From NCBI GenBank assembly GCA_949283305.1, contig CASDRU010000006.1, forward strand, positions 186,001-250,000: a DNA stretch of 64,000 nucleotides, given 5' to 3'. Positions 8,388 through 17,813 of the stretch are shown here, in pieces (positions within the stretch are counted from its first letter, which is position 1; every line of letters starts with the position of its first letter). A program made the position numbers and the translations under genes. This DNA is from an uncultured Spirochaetales bacterium (GTDB taxonomy: Bacteria > Spirochaetota > Spirochaetia > Sphaerochaetales > Sphaerochaetaceae). The notes beneath the pieces are model-generated. The model saw only the letters and a list, made by a program, of their open reading frames with translations. It was not told where the DNA came from and searched no databases.

Positions 8388-8801
8388 ATGAAAAGCAAAT
8401 TTTTAAATGAATTCAAGACATTCATCGCAAAAGGAAATGCTATCGATCTTGCTATCGGTGTCATTATGGGCTCTGCTTTCTCAGCAATCACAAACAGCCT
8501 TGTAAATGACATCCTCATGCCGTGTATTTCCGCACTCTTCGGAGGAAGCGACTATTCAGGACTCAAGGTTGTTCTTCGTGAGGCAACAGAGACAAGCGAA
8601 GCTATCGTTCTCAATTACGGTATGCTTATCAATGCTATCTTCAACTTCCTCATCATCGCTCTCTTCCTCTTCCTCGTTGTCAAGGTTCTCAACAAAATAA
8701 GAGCAAAGAAGGAAGAGCCTGCACCAGCTCCAGCAGCTCCTGTCAAGAGCAATCAGGAAATCCTGCTTGAGGAAATCAGGGATCTTCTCAAGAAGAACTG
8801 A
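8388..8801 (+). CDS. mscL: Large-conductance mechanosensitive channel
   Basis: Homopentameric inner-membrane pore that opens under membrane tension to release solutes during osmotic downshock. The 137 residues show the family pattern: FLNEFKTFIAKGNAIDLAIGVIMG (N-terminal helix and TM1 with the gate glycines), a periplasmic loop starting at VNDILMPCISALFGG, TM2 at about residues 82-103, then an alanine- and proline-rich linker and a charged C-terminal helix. AAAGGAA lies upstream of the ATG and a strong terminator follows the stop, so it is a single-gene unit. Confidence 0.96.
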   Translation: MKSKFLNEFKTFIAKGNAIDLAIGVIMGSAFSAITNSLVNDILMPCISALFGGSDYSGLKVVLREATETSEAIVLNYGMLINAIFNFLIIALFLFLVVKVLNKIRAKKEEPAPAPAAPVKSNQEILLEEIRDLLKKN

Positions 8802-8822
8802 GCACTGTCCTCACTTTTTCAG

Positions 8823-8850
8823 ATCCACCTTGCAAGAGGTGGATTTTTTA
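8823..8850 (+). terminator. mscL terminator
   Basis: Stem ATCCACCT (8823-8830) / AGGTGGAT (8837-8844) with a six-base loop, followed by a run of T to 8849. Confidence 0.9.
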
Positions 8851-8955
8851 TGCTTCAAATTTTGTAAATCTTCATTTTTATTTTAACTAATTGCTTTTAT
8901 TTAAAAAAGTTACAAAATGTTTCTTAAAATTTAATAAAATGTTTTCTCAATTTTA

Positions 8956-8984
8956 TTGACACATTTTCACTTTTTGAATATATT
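8956..8984 (+). promoter_or_regulatory. Promoter of the 9027 gene
   Basis: A perfect TTGACA (8956-8961) and TATATT (8979-8984) are separated by 17 bases, giving a leader of about 36 bases. The preceding 100 bases are very A+T-rich and could add an UP-element effect. Confidence 0.75.
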
Positions 8985-9026
8985 CAGGCTGACAAAAGGA
9001 AATTCTGTATTTGGTTTGAGGTGTTT

Positions 9027-9329
9027 ATGAACAGATTCAGGCTTTATCAGATAGACAGAAAGACTGAGGGTCTTTTCAGGAAAGAAGAACTTCCTTCAGT
9101 CCATGCACTTGTCGATGCATATCGCAGGTTTCAGAGAAATGAATACTCTAGGAATCTGAGTTTCTCAAAGGCTCTTGATGAATTCATCGAATGTGTTTTC
9201 CTTCCTGTATGTGCAGAAATAAGAAAAGAAGGCACTGATGATTTCTACAGCGCCTTCATGAACAAGTCTTTCTCTGTCGTTAAGAGAGACACAAATCTTG
9301 AAAAGGGACTTAAAGCCGCTCTAGCCTAA
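9027..9329 (+). CDS. Small conserved-looking protein of unknown function
   Basis: About 100 residues, no signal peptide or membrane segment, mixed charge and predicted mostly helical (MNRFRLYQIDRKTEGLFRKE at the N-terminus). I do not recognise the family. It is probably real: it has a near-consensus promoter and GAGG spaced correctly from ATG 9027 (the in-frame GTG at 9021 overlaps that GAGG and is less likely). Its stop codon overlaps the stop region of the convergent DJ-1 gene by four bases. Confidence 0.65.
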   Translation: MNRFRLYQIDRKTEGLFRKEELPSVHALVDAYRRFQRNEYSRNLSFSKALDEFIECVFLPVCAEIRKEGTDDFYSAFMNKSFSVVKRDTNLEKGLKAALA

Positions 9330-9874
9330 ATCAGGTAATAGACGGCTTTTCTTGTTTCTTCTGCCTTTTCTTTTCCAAGGGCAAGTTCAACTATTTTCAA
9401 AGCAAACTCAAATGCCCAGCCAGCACTCTTTGCTGTGATGATGTTTCCGTCCACGACCACTCCATCAGAAAGGAAATCCTTTTTTTCGCTCAAGCTCTCA
9501 CAGCCCGGATAGCATGTGGCCTTCTTTCCATCCAGAAGACCAAGAGGGGCAAGAACAGCAGAAGGGGATGCACATATTGCACTTATGATTTTATTCTCAT
9601 TGCACATTTTTATAAGGCGCTGACAAACAACCCAGCTCTGCTGGAGATTGATTGCACCCGGCATCCCTCCAGGAAGGAAAACTATGTCATAGTCATCTGA
9701 AATCTCACAGGCAGTCTTATCTGCAACAACTGTAAGCTGATGAGAAGATCTTATGTTCCTGTTCTCGTCAATTGAAACCACATCTGTCTCAATGCCTGCC
9801 CTCTTGAAGATGTCATATGGAATTGTGAATTCCGCCTCCTCAAATCCTGTTGCAAGAAATATAAGTGCCTTCAT
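9326..9874 (-). CDS. DJ-1/PfpI family protein
   Basis: A 182-residue flavodoxin-like protein of the ThiJ/YajL/DJ-1 branch, cytoplasmic, associated with protection from reactive carbonyls or oxidation. The nucleophile cysteine is Cys101 in SAICASPSAVLAP and the supporting glutamate is Glu15 in FEEAEFTIP. The FLPGGMPGA loop is intact. It is the last gene of the minus-strand unit starting at 13868 and is 11 bases downstream of the DAHP synthase gene. The precise substrate is not evident. Confidence 0.9.
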   Translation of the reverse strand: MKALIFLATGFEEAEFTIPYDIFKRAGIETDVVSIDENRNIRSSHQLTVVADKTACEISDDYDIVFLPGGMPGAINLQQSWVVCQRLIKMCNENKIISAICASPSAVLAPLGLLDGKKATCYPGCESLSEKKDFLSDGVVVDGNIITAKSAGWAFEFALKIVELALGKEKAEETRKAVYYLI

Positions 9875-9885
9875 TTAAACCTCCT

Positions 9886-10950
9886 CTAGAAAATGAACTT
9901 CTCCCTGTTTTTGAGCATCATCCTGCTGCTCTTCAATATCCTGTCAGTTTCCTCAAATGATATGCAGGCATCAGTTACAGAAACACCGTATTTGAGGTTG
10001 CTGATGTTCTCCGTTATGTCCTGACGGCCTTCAAATATATTAGACTCGAGCATGAAGCCCTTGATTGATGAGTGCCCATAGATTACTTCTTCAACAACCT
10101 GGCGCAGGACTCTTTTCTGCTTCCTGTAATCCTTCTTGCTGTTGCCGTGCGAACAGTCGATTATTATTGCATCCAGAAGATTGCTCTGCTTGAGCTGCTT
10201 TGCTGCCTCCTCCACCTCATCCTCATAATAATTGGGACCGCTTGTACCTCCTCTTAAAATCAGGTGAGCCTCTTTGTTTCCTTTCGTGCGGAACACGCTG
10301 GATTTTCCATCCTTGCTTATTCCGATAAAGGATGATGGACTGTTGGCGCTCTTAATTGCATTGATTGCAGAAGAGACATCCCCTGAGGTGCTGTTCTTGA
10401 AACCTACAGCTACCGATAGTCCGCTTGCAAGGTTTCTGTGAGTCTGGCTTTCTGTTGTGCGTGCTCCGATACTTGACCAGCTCATTATCTCGTCTATGTA
10501 CTGCGGGATGATCGGATCAAGTACCTCACAGCCGACCGGAAGACCGAGATCCGTTATTCTCAAAAGGAGCGATCGTGCTGTTATAAGGCCTTTCTGGATA
10601 TTGTAGCTCTCGTTCATGTCAGGATCCATGATCAGGCCCTTCCAGCCGATATTCGTCCTCGGCTTTTCAAAGTAAGTGCGCATTATGACAAAGAATGTAT
10701 CTGATATCTCATCTGAAAGCTTCTTCAGCATTTGAGCATATTCAAACGCGGCTTCCTGGTCATGAATGCTGCATGGCCCTACTACAGCAATTAATCTGTT
10801 GTCCTTGCCTGAAAGAATATCTGAGACAGTTTTCCTGTAGCTACGAATTCTTTCCTGCATCTCTTCTGTAAGCGGATACAGCTTAGAAATCTCAGAAGGC
10901 GTTATCAGAGCAAAAGTGTTGTCAATTCTTATGTCATAGTCATTGAACAT
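9886..10950 (-). CDS. aroF: DAHP synthase, type I (shikimate pathway)
   Basis: Condenses phosphoenolpyruvate and erythrose-4-phosphate to DAHP, the first step to aromatic amino acids. At 354 residues it matches the AroF/AroG/AroH length. Visible motifs are RLIAVVGPCSIHD (residues 52-64), MRTYFEKPRTNIGWKGL, GARTTESQTHR and the metal-binding IIDCSHGNSKKDYRKQ. I cannot tell which feedback type it is; the N-terminal extension that senses Phe or Tyr is present. It lies five bases after the acyl-CoA synthetase gene. Confidence 0.94.
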   Translation of the reverse strand: MFNDYDIRIDNTFALITPSEISKLYPLTEEMQERIRSYRKTVSDILSGKDNRLIAVVGPCSIHDQEAAFEYAQMLKKLSDEISDTFFVIMRTYFEKPRTNIGWKGLIMDPDMNESYNIQKGLITARSLLLRITDLGLPVGCEVLDPIIPQYIDEIMSWSSIGARTTESQTHRNLASGLSVAVGFKNSTSGDVSSAINAIKSANSPSSFIGISKDGKSSVFRTKGNKEAHLILRGGTSGPNYYEDEVEEAAKQLKQSNLLDAIIIDCSHGNSKKDYRKQKRVLRQVVEEVIYGHSSIKGFMLESNIFEGRQDITENISNLKYGVSVTDACISFEETDRILKSSRMMLKNREKFIF

Positions 10951-10955
10951 GGCGC

Positions 10956-12764
10956 TTACCCCTTTTTTTCAGTTTTATCTTCACTGTTCTTCTTTTTCTT
11001 CGGATAAAGGAATCTCTTTATCTTCTGTGTCGGAGTTCTGTCAAAAGGCTCCTCCTGAAGTTCAGCCTCACTTATTCTTGAATAGCTGTTAAGCTGCTCG
11101 TTCACAGTCTTTCTGAGCTTCTTCACATATTTCTGAGCCTCACTCTTAGCCTCATCTATGCTTATTGAGAGTTTCTTGCTCATAAGCTCGACATCTATCT
11201 TTATCAGAGCCAGGAGTCCGCCGTTTTCAGAGACAACAAGGCTTTCCTCAACAAATTCCTGACTGTTTATGAGGTTCTCAATCAGCTCAGGATAGATGTT
11301 CTCTCCTGCAGGTCCGAGTATCATTGTCTTGACTCTGCCGCGGATTGAAAGGAAACCGTGCCTGTCAATGTACCCGAGATCTCCTGTGCGGAAATATCCG
11401 TCAGAGGTGAATGCCTCTTCATTAAGATCATCCCTCTTGTAGTAGCCGCTCATGACATTGACGCCTTTGACAAGAATCTCTCCGATTCCTTCCTCGTTCT
11501 TGTTGTCCAGAACAACCTCATCATCCTCGACCACTTTTCCGACAAAGCCTGGCTTATGCATGCTTTTTTTCGGGCCGCATCCTGCAATGAGCGGACTTGT
11601 TTCAGTAAGCCCGTATCCGATAGCATAAGGGAATTTTGCCTTGTAAAGAAATGCCTCGACCTCCGGGTCCAGAGGGGCTCCTCCTATTCCGAAGAATTTC
11701 AGGCGGTGTCCGAATGTTGACAAAAGCTTCTTTCTTATAACGCTGTATATGAATGCGCTTGTGATCGGATTCTTTATGAGCTTTGCTATCTTTTTGTTGT
11801 CCCTGATTGTCGGAAGAACTGCTGCCCGGTATACCTTCTCAATCAGAAGAGGCACTGAAAGCATGACTTCCGGTCTGATCTCGCTGAGGGCGGGAAGAAG
11901 AATGGAGACAGCCGGGGCTTTTCCAAGGAATGTTATATGCGCCCCTTGCAAGGTAGTCAGCAGCTGTCCGATTGTAAACTCATACACATGGCTCATTGGA
12001 AGAATTGAAAGCACACGCACCCCTGGCTTTACTTTGATGTATACATCGGTGCTCAGATCCGCACAGCGGAGAAGATTGAGGTGCGTGAGCACTACAGCCT
12101 TGCTACTCCCTGTTGTTCCGCTTGTATAGATTATTGATGCTGTATCCTTTTCTTCAACATCTATCTTTGCCAAATCCTTGTCATTTATCTTGAAATCCTT
12201 CAGGCTCACTCCGGGCTGAAGATGATAGTTCCTGCTCTCAGGGTATCCAAGCTCTTTTGGAAGATAGGAAAGGTCCTCAAGACGGAATAGATCTATCTTT
12301 CTCTCAACAAGGCTCTTATAAACCTTCTGGTAGCACTTTTCTGAGACTGCTACGGCAACAGCCTCGCTATGTTTCAAAATGGCTTCAGCCTCAAGGGGTG
12401 AGAAATCCGGAAGAAGAGGAACTGCAACAAGCCCTATGTAAGTAAGAGCGCAGTAGAAAATCATCCAGGAAGGGCTGCTTTCAGCCATTATTGCAATCTT
12501 GTCTCCTTTCTTGTATCCGTTGAGGATGAAGAAAGAGGATGCGGCCCTTACGGCTTTCCTGAATGCCATATATGATATCTCGCTTCCCTCCGGGGCACGG
12601 AAGACAGAATACATCGTCCTTGATTTGAAACGTGATGAGACAGTGTCGACATATGAACGGAATGTATATGATGGAAGGAATTTCATGACAAGACCGTCAT
12701 CCCTCCTTATTTTCCCAAATGCCTTATAATCAATCTTCTTTTCTTTTTCTTTTTTCTCTTTCAT
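10956..12764 (-). CDS. AMP-forming long-chain acyl-CoA synthetase
   Basis: Activates fatty acids with ATP and CoA via an acyl-adenylate. The ANL superfamily motifs are all present: the P-loop IIYTSGTTGSSKAVVLTH near residue 215, GYGLTETSPLIAG, the adenylate-binding YFRTGDLGYID, and the hinge RGRVKTMILGPAGENIYPE. Start: ATG 12764 (KEKKEKEKKIDY) gives an ATGA overlap with the upstream metallo-beta-lactamase gene and has GGAG ten bases before it. An in-frame start at 12803 would overlap that gene by 43 bases and is less likely. The protein has about 602 residues with a lysine-rich C-terminus. A second, distinct family member lies at 18.1-19.9 kb. Confidence 0.9.
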   Translation of the reverse strand: MKEKKEKEKKIDYKAFGKIRRDDGLVMKFLPSYTFRSYVDTVSSRFKSRTMYSVFRAPEGSEISYMAFRKAVRAASSFFILNGYKKGDKIAIMAESSPSWMIFYCALTYIGLVAVPLLPDFSPLEAEAILKHSEAVAVAVSEKCYQKVYKSLVERKIDLFRLEDLSYLPKELGYPESRNYHLQPGVSLKDFKINDKDLAKIDVEEKDTASIIYTSGTTGSSKAVVLTHLNLLRCADLSTDVYIKVKPGVRVLSILPMSHVYEFTIGQLLTTLQGAHITFLGKAPAVSILLPALSEIRPEVMLSVPLLIEKVYRAAVLPTIRDNKKIAKLIKNPITSAFIYSVIRKKLLSTFGHRLKFFGIGGAPLDPEVEAFLYKAKFPYAIGYGLTETSPLIAGCGPKKSMHKPGFVGKVVEDDEVVLDNKNEEGIGEILVKGVNVMSGYYKRDDLNEEAFTSDGYFRTGDLGYIDRHGFLSIRGRVKTMILGPAGENIYPELIENLINSQEFVEESLVVSENGGLLALIKIDVELMSKKLSISIDEAKSEAQKYVKKLRKTVNEQLNSYSRISEAELQEEPFDRTPTQKIKRFLYPKKKKNSEDKTEKKG

Positions 12765-13537
12765 CGCTCGATTTCTCCGCAATATGACTGGCCGCGCTCG
12801 CATACTGTAACGAATATGCCGCTTTCTATTTCCTCCCGGGCCAGACTTTGTATTATTTTAACATCATTATTGTTTTCTGAAACATGAATAAAATACACAT
12901 GCGCCTTCCTTTTTGCATTCTTTTTCGCAAAAAGAACTCCTTCTTCGTTCGAAAGATGTCCGAATCCCCCTGTGATCCTGGCCTGAAGCTTTTTGCTGTA
13001 TGGACCGCATTTGAGCATATTCGGATCATAATTGGTCTCTATAAAGAGGAGATCGGAGGCAGATGCAAACTCATGCGCGGCAAATGGAATCTGTCCGGTA
13101 TCAGTCATTAGAAAAACACCTGCAGATCCGTTTTTGATATAGAATCCTGCGCTGCCTGCACTGTCATGATAGGTCCTGAATGCAGTTATTGTGAAATCAT
13201 CGATTTGGATGCTCTCATTCATTTTAAATGTATTGATGCTGCAGCTATCAATGCCCATTTTCTTTATAAGCTCGCTGTTGCACTCTTTTGAGATATCAGA
13301 AATGTAAAGTGGTGCAGTCTCTGCTCTTAAAAACGGCTTTATTCCCTTTGCATGGTCAGGATGAAGGTGTGTAATAAAGAGCGCCTTCACGCTTTCTGTG
13401 GGTATCTCATGCGCCTCCATCCTCTTTATGTAACCGCTTCTTGTGAGCCCCATATCAACAAGGATTGTGCTCCTGCCGTCATAAAAAGCATATGAATTTC
13501 CGCAGCTTCCTGAGGACAGTATCAGATATTTAAGCAT
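12761..13537 (-). CDS. MBL-fold metallohydrolase, YycJ/WalJ-like
   Basis: A 258-residue metallo-beta-lactamase-fold hydrolase. The N-terminal SSGSCGNSYAFYDG and the metal motif THLHPDHAKGI match the YycJ/WalJ group of 5'-3' DNA exonucleases. Further ligands are plausible at MTDTGQ and FGHLSNEEG. It overlaps the upstream ArsC-like gene by eight bases and the downstream acyl-CoA synthetase by four, so it is mid-operon. Exonuclease activity is assumed from the family only. Confidence 0.85.
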   Translation of the reverse strand: MLKYLILSSGSCGNSYAFYDGRSTILVDMGLTRSGYIKRMEAHEIPTESVKALFITHLHPDHAKGIKPFLRAETAPLYISDISKECNSELIKKMGIDSCSINTFKMNESIQIDDFTITAFRTYHDSAGSAGFYIKNGSAGVFLMTDTGQIPFAAHEFASASDLLFIETNYDPNMLKCGPYSKKLQARITGGFGHLSNEEGVLFAKKNAKRKAHVYFIHVSENNNDVKIIQSLAREEIESGIFVTVCERGQSYCGEIER

Positions 13538-13868
13538 CAGAATTCTCCTTTATGAAAGCTTCATCAAGAGAGAAAACACATTTGCCTTTACATCTCAAGA
13601 TTGGTGTCTTCAGGAGTTCAGGATGTTCAAGAAGCTCCTCTTTTGGAGAAAACTCTCTCCACTGGTATCCGTTTTTCTTGTAAAACGCAGAGCGCGTATC
13701 TATTATCTCATCATCACATCTGGAAGATGAAATGATGCTGTCTATTTCCTTCGGTGAAAGCTTCTTTTCAGAGACATTCAGCACCTGGAAGGCAATCCTT
13801 CTTTCCTTGAAGTATCTTACAGCCTTCTCGCTTTCTCTGTCCCCTTTCTTTATTATCAGCTGAATCAT
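13530..13868 (-). CDS. ArsC/Spx-like thioredoxin-fold protein
   Basis: A 112-residue ArsC-family protein (IIKKGDRESEKAVRYFKERRIAFQVLNV, then LLKTPILRCKGKCVFSLDEAF). The active-site cysteine that reductases carry near the N-terminus (CxxC or CxxS) is absent: the equivalent segment reads KKGDRESEKA. It is therefore unlikely to be an arsenate reductase in the classic sense. It heads the operon running to 9326. A perfect TATAAT precedes its ATG by six bases with no Shine-Dalgarno, so it looks leaderless. Confidence 0.75.
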   Translation of the reverse strand: MIQLIIKKGDRESEKAVRYFKERRIAFQVLNVSEKKLSPKEIDSIISSSRCDDEIIDTRSAFYKKNGYQWREFSPKEELLEHPELLKTPILRCKGKCVFSLDEAFIKENSDA

Positions 13869-13874
13869 GCTCTG

Positions 13875-13880
13875 ATTATA
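13875..13880 (-). promoter_or_regulatory. -10 element giving a leaderless start
   Basis: TATAAT on the minus strand, then CAGAGC, then the ATG at 13868. With standard spacing the first transcribed base is the A of the start codon. No good -35 is visible. Confidence 0.55.
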
Positions 13881-14034
13881 ATAATTAAAAACGGAAAGCG
13901 ATAATAGATAAATCTCTCTTTTTCGTCAATTTGCTCTTTCCTGAAGTAGTTAGAATATACTAGATTCCCATTTTAGGCTTTCTCAATTGATTAAAAATCA
14001 TCTTTTGTACATAATCGCAGAAAGGAGATTAATT

Positions 14035-15420
14035 ATGGAAAAGAGAATCAAGGATTTACTTAACCTTACACCATCTGATGAATGCATCAAAGCAGAGGGA
14101 TGGGTAAGAACAAAGAGGGACAGCAAGAGTGTCTGTTTTCTCGAAATCAACGACGGCTCATGCCTTAAGGGGCTTCAGCTTGTTATCGATAAAGAGACCT
14201 TCTCCAATAATAATCTCCTTGATGAAATCTCTACAGGATGCTCAGTTGAAGCAGAGGGAAAGATCGTTAAAAGCCAGGGAGGAGCCCAGAGTGTGGAGCT
14301 CCTTGTAAGCTCGCTTTCAATCATAGGAGAATGTCCTGCAGACTACCCTCTTCAGAAAAAGAGGCACACTGTCGAGTTCTTGAGAGAAAAAGCACATCTG
14401 AGAGCAAGAACCAACCTCTTTGGAGCTGTTGCAAGGGTCAGAAACACAATGGCCTACGCTATCCATTCATTCTTTCAGGAGAACGGATTTGTATATGTCA
14501 ACACTCCACTAATCACCGCCTCAGACTGTGAGGGGGCTGGCGAACAGTTCCAGGTGACGACTCTTGACCTTGACAACATCCCGAAAACAGAGGATGGAAA
14601 GGTGGATTATTCAAAGGATTTCTTCGGCAAGAGCGCAAAACTCACTGTTTCAGGACAGCTGAACGGAGAGACCTATGCGATGGCACTGAAGAACATCTAC
14701 ACGTTCGGGCCCACTTTCCGTGCAGAGAACAGCAACACTACAAGGCATCTTGCCGAGTTCTGGATGGTTGAGCCGGAGATGGCTTTCTGCGATCTGAATC
14801 TTGACATGGAGGTTGCAGAGAACTTCCTGAAATACATCTTCAAGGCTGTTCTTGACAAAAGGCAGGAGGACATGGACTTCTTTGACTCATTTGTTTTGAA
14901 GGGAGTTAAGGAAACTCTTGAGCATGTGATCACATCGCCTTTTGAGCATATGACATATACCGATGCAATCAGGATTCTTGAGAAGAACAATGATAAATTC
15001 GAATTCCCTGTCAGCTGGGGTTCTGACATACAGAGCGAGCATGAGAGGTACCTTACTGAGGTTGTTGCAAAACGTCCTGTAATCCTTACTGATTATCCGA
15101 AGGAGATCAAAGCCTTCTATATGAAGCTCAATGATGACGGAAAGACTGTAAGGGCAATGGATGTGCTTGCTCCGCGCCTTGGAGAAATCATAGGAGGAAG
15201 CGAGAGAGAGTACCGCCTGGATGTCCTTAAGGCAAGAATGAAGGAGCTGGGACTCAAAGAAGAGGATTACTGGTGGTATCTTGAGCTCAGGAAGTACGGC
15301 TCAGTTCCTCATGCAGGATTCGGACTTGGCTTTGAGCGCGCAGTCCAGTATGTAACAGGAGTCCAGAACATCCGTGACGTCATCCCGTTCCCGCGCTATG
15401 TGAAGAGCGCTGAGTTCTGA
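14035..15420 (+). CDS. asnS: Asparaginyl-tRNA synthetase
   Basis: Charges tRNA-Asn. It has an N-terminal OB-fold anticodon-binding domain ([25 protein letters not shown]) and a class II catalytic core with motif 2 ([24 protein letters not shown]) and motif 3 ([15 protein letters not shown] near the C-terminus). At 461 residues it has typical length. The start is ATG 14035, which follows AAAGGAG; an in-frame TTG at 13987 lacks a ribosome site. A rho-independent terminator directly follows the stop. Confidence 0.96.
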   Translation: MEKRIKDLLNLTPSDECIKAEGWVRTKRDSKSVCFLEINDGSCLKGLQLVIDKETFSNNNLLDEISTGCSVEAEGKIVKSQGGAQSVELLVSSLSIIGECPADYPLQKKRHTVEFLREKAHLRARTNLFGAVARVRNTMAYAIHSFFQENGFVYVNTPLITASDCEGAGEQFQVTTLDLDNIPKTEDGKVDYSKDFFGKSAKLTVSGQLNGETYAMALKNIYTFGPTFRAENSNTTRHLAEFWMVEPEMAFCDLNLDMEVAENFLKYIFKAVLDKRQEDMDFFDSFVLKGVKETLEHVITSPFEHMTYTDAIRILEKNNDKFEFPVSWGSDIQSEHERYLTEVVAKRPVILTDYPKEIKAFYMKLNDDGKTVRAMDVLAPRLGEIIGGSEREYRLDVLKARMKELGLKEEDYWWYLELRKYGSVPHAGFGLGFERAVQYVTGVQNIRDVIPFPRYVKSAEF

Positions 15421-15425
15421 TTTTT

Positions 15426-15450
15426 AAGGCTGCTTTCGGGCAGCCTTTTT
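15426..15450 (+). terminator. asnS terminator
   Basis: Stem AAGGCTGC (15426-15433) / GCAGCCTT (15440-15447) with a six-base loop and T tract to 15450. Confidence 0.9.
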
Positions 15451-15983
15451 CATTTGCTGAAACAAAGGAGAGCCTTGTCAAGTGCGTTTGCAAAGTTTTC
15501 CACAGTTTTGCTGTCAAAGCCCTTGGTCTTCTCAGCCTGGATGCCCCATTCTCTCATCTGGCACATTGCATTCCTTAGCGAAAGGCGCTCTTTTATGTTG
15601 TTCTTGTCGTAGACTCCTCCCCTGTCATCAAGTACCAGAACACCCTTTTCTATAAGTCTCGATGCAAGAGGAATGTCATGCGTAATGGCAATGTCTTGAC
15701 TCTCAGCAAGGCTTACAAGCACGTCATCAGCACTTCCTTCTTTGACAGCTACCTGTATAAATCTCATCGTGCTCCTAATCTTCCTTATCTGGCTTTCATC
15801 ACAAATATTCTTGCTTGCCTCACTTCTGAGTGCGTGCGTATGCTTTTCTATTGCAATGTCTATATCCTTGATCCGCCTGTCAGCTGCAAAGACAGCACAG
15901 ATATTGTCCTTTGTTATTCTCCTTATAAGAATTTCTCTCTGCCTTAAAGGAAGTGAATCCGCATCTACAAGTATCTTTGCCAT
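15450..15983 (-). CDS. yaiI: YaiI/YqxD family (DUF188) protein
   Basis: A 177-residue protein of the UPF0178 family, related to PIN/NYN nuclease folds. The family's opening ILVDADSLP (more often DADACP), the central GSADDVLVSLAESQDIAITHDIPLASRLI and the later DDRGGVYDKNNI are all visible. The conserved aspartates suggest metal binding; function is not established. Its ATG is preceded by TAGAAT and six bases and no Shine-Dalgarno, so the mRNA is probably leaderless. It converges on asnS and diverges from pfp. Confidence 0.88.
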   Translation of the reverse strand: MAKILVDADSLPLRQREILIRRITKDNICAVFAADRRIKDIDIAIEKHTHALRSEASKNICDESQIRKIRSTMRFIQVAVKEGSADDVLVSLAESQDIAITHDIPLASRLIEKGVLVLDDRGGVYDKNNIKERLSLRNAMCQMREWGIQAEKTKGFDSKTVENFANALDKALLCFSK

Positions 15984-15989
15984 ATCCAG

Positions 15990-15995
15990 ATTCTA
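15990..15995 (-). promoter_or_regulatory. -10 element of yaiI, leaderless
   Basis: Minus strand TAGAAT, CTGGAT, then ATG (15983). The predicted +1 is the A of the start codon. The region just upstream overlaps the -35 of the divergent pfp promoter. Confidence 0.5.
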
Positions 15996-16011
15996 GAATA
16001 TTTTGCTTATG

Positions 16012-16040
16012 TTGAACAGAATGCCTGTTTAATATAGAAT
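16012..16040 (+). promoter_or_regulatory. pfp promoter
   Basis: TTGAAC (16012-16017) and TAGAAT (16035-16040), 17-base spacer. The start is about 13 bases before the pfp ATG, leaving room for TAAGGAG. Confidence 0.75.
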
Positions 16041-16059
16041 TTCACTTAAGGAGATTTTC

Positions 16060-17715
16060 ATGGAATTATCACCATTACAGAAAGAACGTTATACTTATGC
16101 TCCCAAACTTCCTGAGATGCTCAAACACCAGATTCTAGAGATTGAGGCAGTTGAGGGAAAGGCTACAGAGAGCGTAAGCGATCAGGAAGAAATCAAGGCT
16201 CTTTTTCCTAATACTTACGGTATGAAGGAAGTGACTTTCAAGAAAGGAAAAAGCAGTGCAAAGGACAGCACTCTCCGTGTCGGAGTAATCCTTTCAGGCG
16301 GTCAGGCTCCTGGAGGACACAATGTCATTACAGGGCTTTACGATGCTCTGAAGAAAACAAACAAGGACAATGAGCTCTTCGGCTTTAAAAACGGTCCGAG
16401 TGGACTTTTGGATGATGACTATATTGTATTCACAGATGAGTATATCGACAGCTACAGAAACACAGGTGGATTTGACATCATCGGAAGCGGAAGAACAAAG
16501 CTCGAAACTGAAGAGCAGTTTGCAATTGCTGAAAAGGTTTGCCAGAAGCATTCTATCAATGCTGTTGTAATCATCGGCGGAGATGACTCAAATACAAATG
16601 CGGCAGTTCTTGCTGAGTATTTTGCAGCTCACAAGTGTGGCATACAGGTCATCGGATGTCCGAAGACAATCGATGGAGACCTTAAAAACGATGTGATTGA
16701 GACTTCTTTTGGTTTCGATACTGCAACAAAGACCTATTCAGAGCTTATTGGAAACATCGAAAGAGATGCCAATTCTGCTAAAAAATACTGGCATTTTGTC
16801 AAGGTTATGGGAAGATCTGCAAGCCACATCGCTCTTGAGTGTGCTCTTGAGACACAGCCTAATGTCTGCCTTATAAGCGAGGAAGTCGAGGCAAAGCAGA
16901 TGAGCCTTTCAGACATTGCTGACCAGGTTGCATCAAGCGTTGTCAAGAGAAGCGAGAAGGGAGATAATTTCGGAGTCGTCATTATTCCGGAAGGCCTTAT
17001 TGAGTTTGTACCTGAAGTAAAGAGCCTCATATCTGAGCTCAATGACCTCATGGCAATCAAGGAAAAGGAATTTACTGCACTCAGTACTTTTGATGAGAAG
17101 AAAGCATTCCTTAATGCAAATCTGACAAGCGAGAGCTATGAGACATACTCATTCCTTCCTCTTGACATCCAGGCACAGCTTCTTATGGACAGAGATCCGC
17201 ATGGAAACGTGCAGGTAAGCCGCATTGAGACAGAAAAACTCATAATCTCACTTGTGGACAGCAAGCTGAAGAGACTTAAAAAGGATGGAAAGTACAGCGG
17301 AAAATTCAGTGCCCTCAATCACTTCTTCGGCTATGAAGGACGATGTGCATTCCCTTCCAACTTCGATGCAGACTACTGCTACAGCCTCGGCTACAATGCA
17401 TTCATGCTCATATTGAACGGATACACTGGATATCTTTCAACGATAAAGAACCTCTCAAAGAGCAGTGCTAACTGGGTTGCCGGCGGCATCCCTATTACAA
17501 AGATGATGAATCTTGAGCAGCGCCACGGAAAGAAGAAACCAGTTATCAGGAAGGCTCTTGTAGAGCTTGATGGAAAGCCGTTCAGGTATTTTGCCCAGCA
17601 CAGGGATGAATGGAGCGAGAACACAATGTATCTCTATCCAGGAGCAATCCAGTACTACGGGCCATCTTCAGTCTGTGACATTACAACAAGAACGCTTGAG
17701 CTTGAACAGAACTGA
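16060..17715 (+). CDS. pfp: PPi-dependent phosphofructokinase, long form
   Basis: Reversibly phosphorylates fructose-6-phosphate with pyrophosphate in glycolysis and gluconeogenesis. The 551 residues match the long (plant-beta, spirochaete and Chlamydia-like) group. Donor specificity can be read: [14 protein letters not shown] at the N-terminus, GGDDS with Asp in the second position (Gly in ATP enzymes), and PKTIDGD with the lysine typical of PPi users. [14 protein letters not shown] supplies substrate contacts. It has its own promoter, a good Shine-Dalgarno and a terminator, so it is a single-gene unit. A second, short phosphofructokinase lies at 58.7 kb. Confidence 0.95.
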   Translation: MELSPLQKERYTYAPKLPEMLKHQILEIEAVEGKATESVSDQEEIKALFPNTYGMKEVTFKKGKSSAKDSTLRVGVILSGGQAPGGHNVITGLYDALKKTNKDNELFGFKNGPSGLLDDDYIVFTDEYIDSYRNTGGFDIIGSGRTKLETEEQFAIAEKVCQKHSINAVVIIGGDDSNTNAAVLAEYFAAHKCGIQVIGCPKTIDGDLKNDVIETSFGFDTATKTYSELIGNIERDANSAKKYWHFVKVMGRSASHIALECALETQPNVCLISEEVEAKQMSLSDIADQVASSVVKRSEKGDNFGVVIIPEGLIEFVPEVKSLISELNDLMAIKEKEFTALSTFDEKKAFLNANLTSESYETYSFLPLDIQAQLLMDRDPHGNVQVSRIETEKLIISLVDSKLKRLKKDGKYSGKFSALNHFFGYEGRCAFPSNFDADYCYSLGYNAFMLILNGYTGYLSTIKNLSKSSANWVAGGIPITKMMNLEQRHGKKKPVIRKALVELDGKPFRYFAQHRDEWSENTMYLYPGAIQYYGPSSVCDITTRTLELEQN

Positions 17716-17736
17716 GAATCTCAAGTGTATGAAAAT

Positions 17737-17770
17737 AATCCGCATCTCCTTCGGGATTTGCGGATTTTTT
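17737..17770 (+). terminator. pfp terminator
   Basis: Outer stem AATCCGCA (17737-17744) / TGCGGATT (17759-17766) closing an inner TCC-TTCG-GGA hairpin, followed by TTTTTTC. Confidence 0.85.
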
Positions 17771-17780
17771 CTTCAATAAT

Positions 17781-17809
17781 TTTGAAAATCTCCCGCATGT
17801 ACGGGAGAT
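17781..17809 (-). terminator. yhbY terminator (minus strand)
   Basis: ATCTCCCG/CGGGAGAT stem (17788-17795 and 17802-17809) with a six-base loop. On the minus strand it is followed by TTTTC and lies immediately after the yhbY stop. Confidence 0.75.
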
Positions 17810-17813
17810 AATA

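Noticed and set aside
13931-13961. asnS promoter TTGCTC / TATACT
   Set aside because: The spacer is 19 bases with a poor -35, so it is not listed as a feature although a promoter must lie here.
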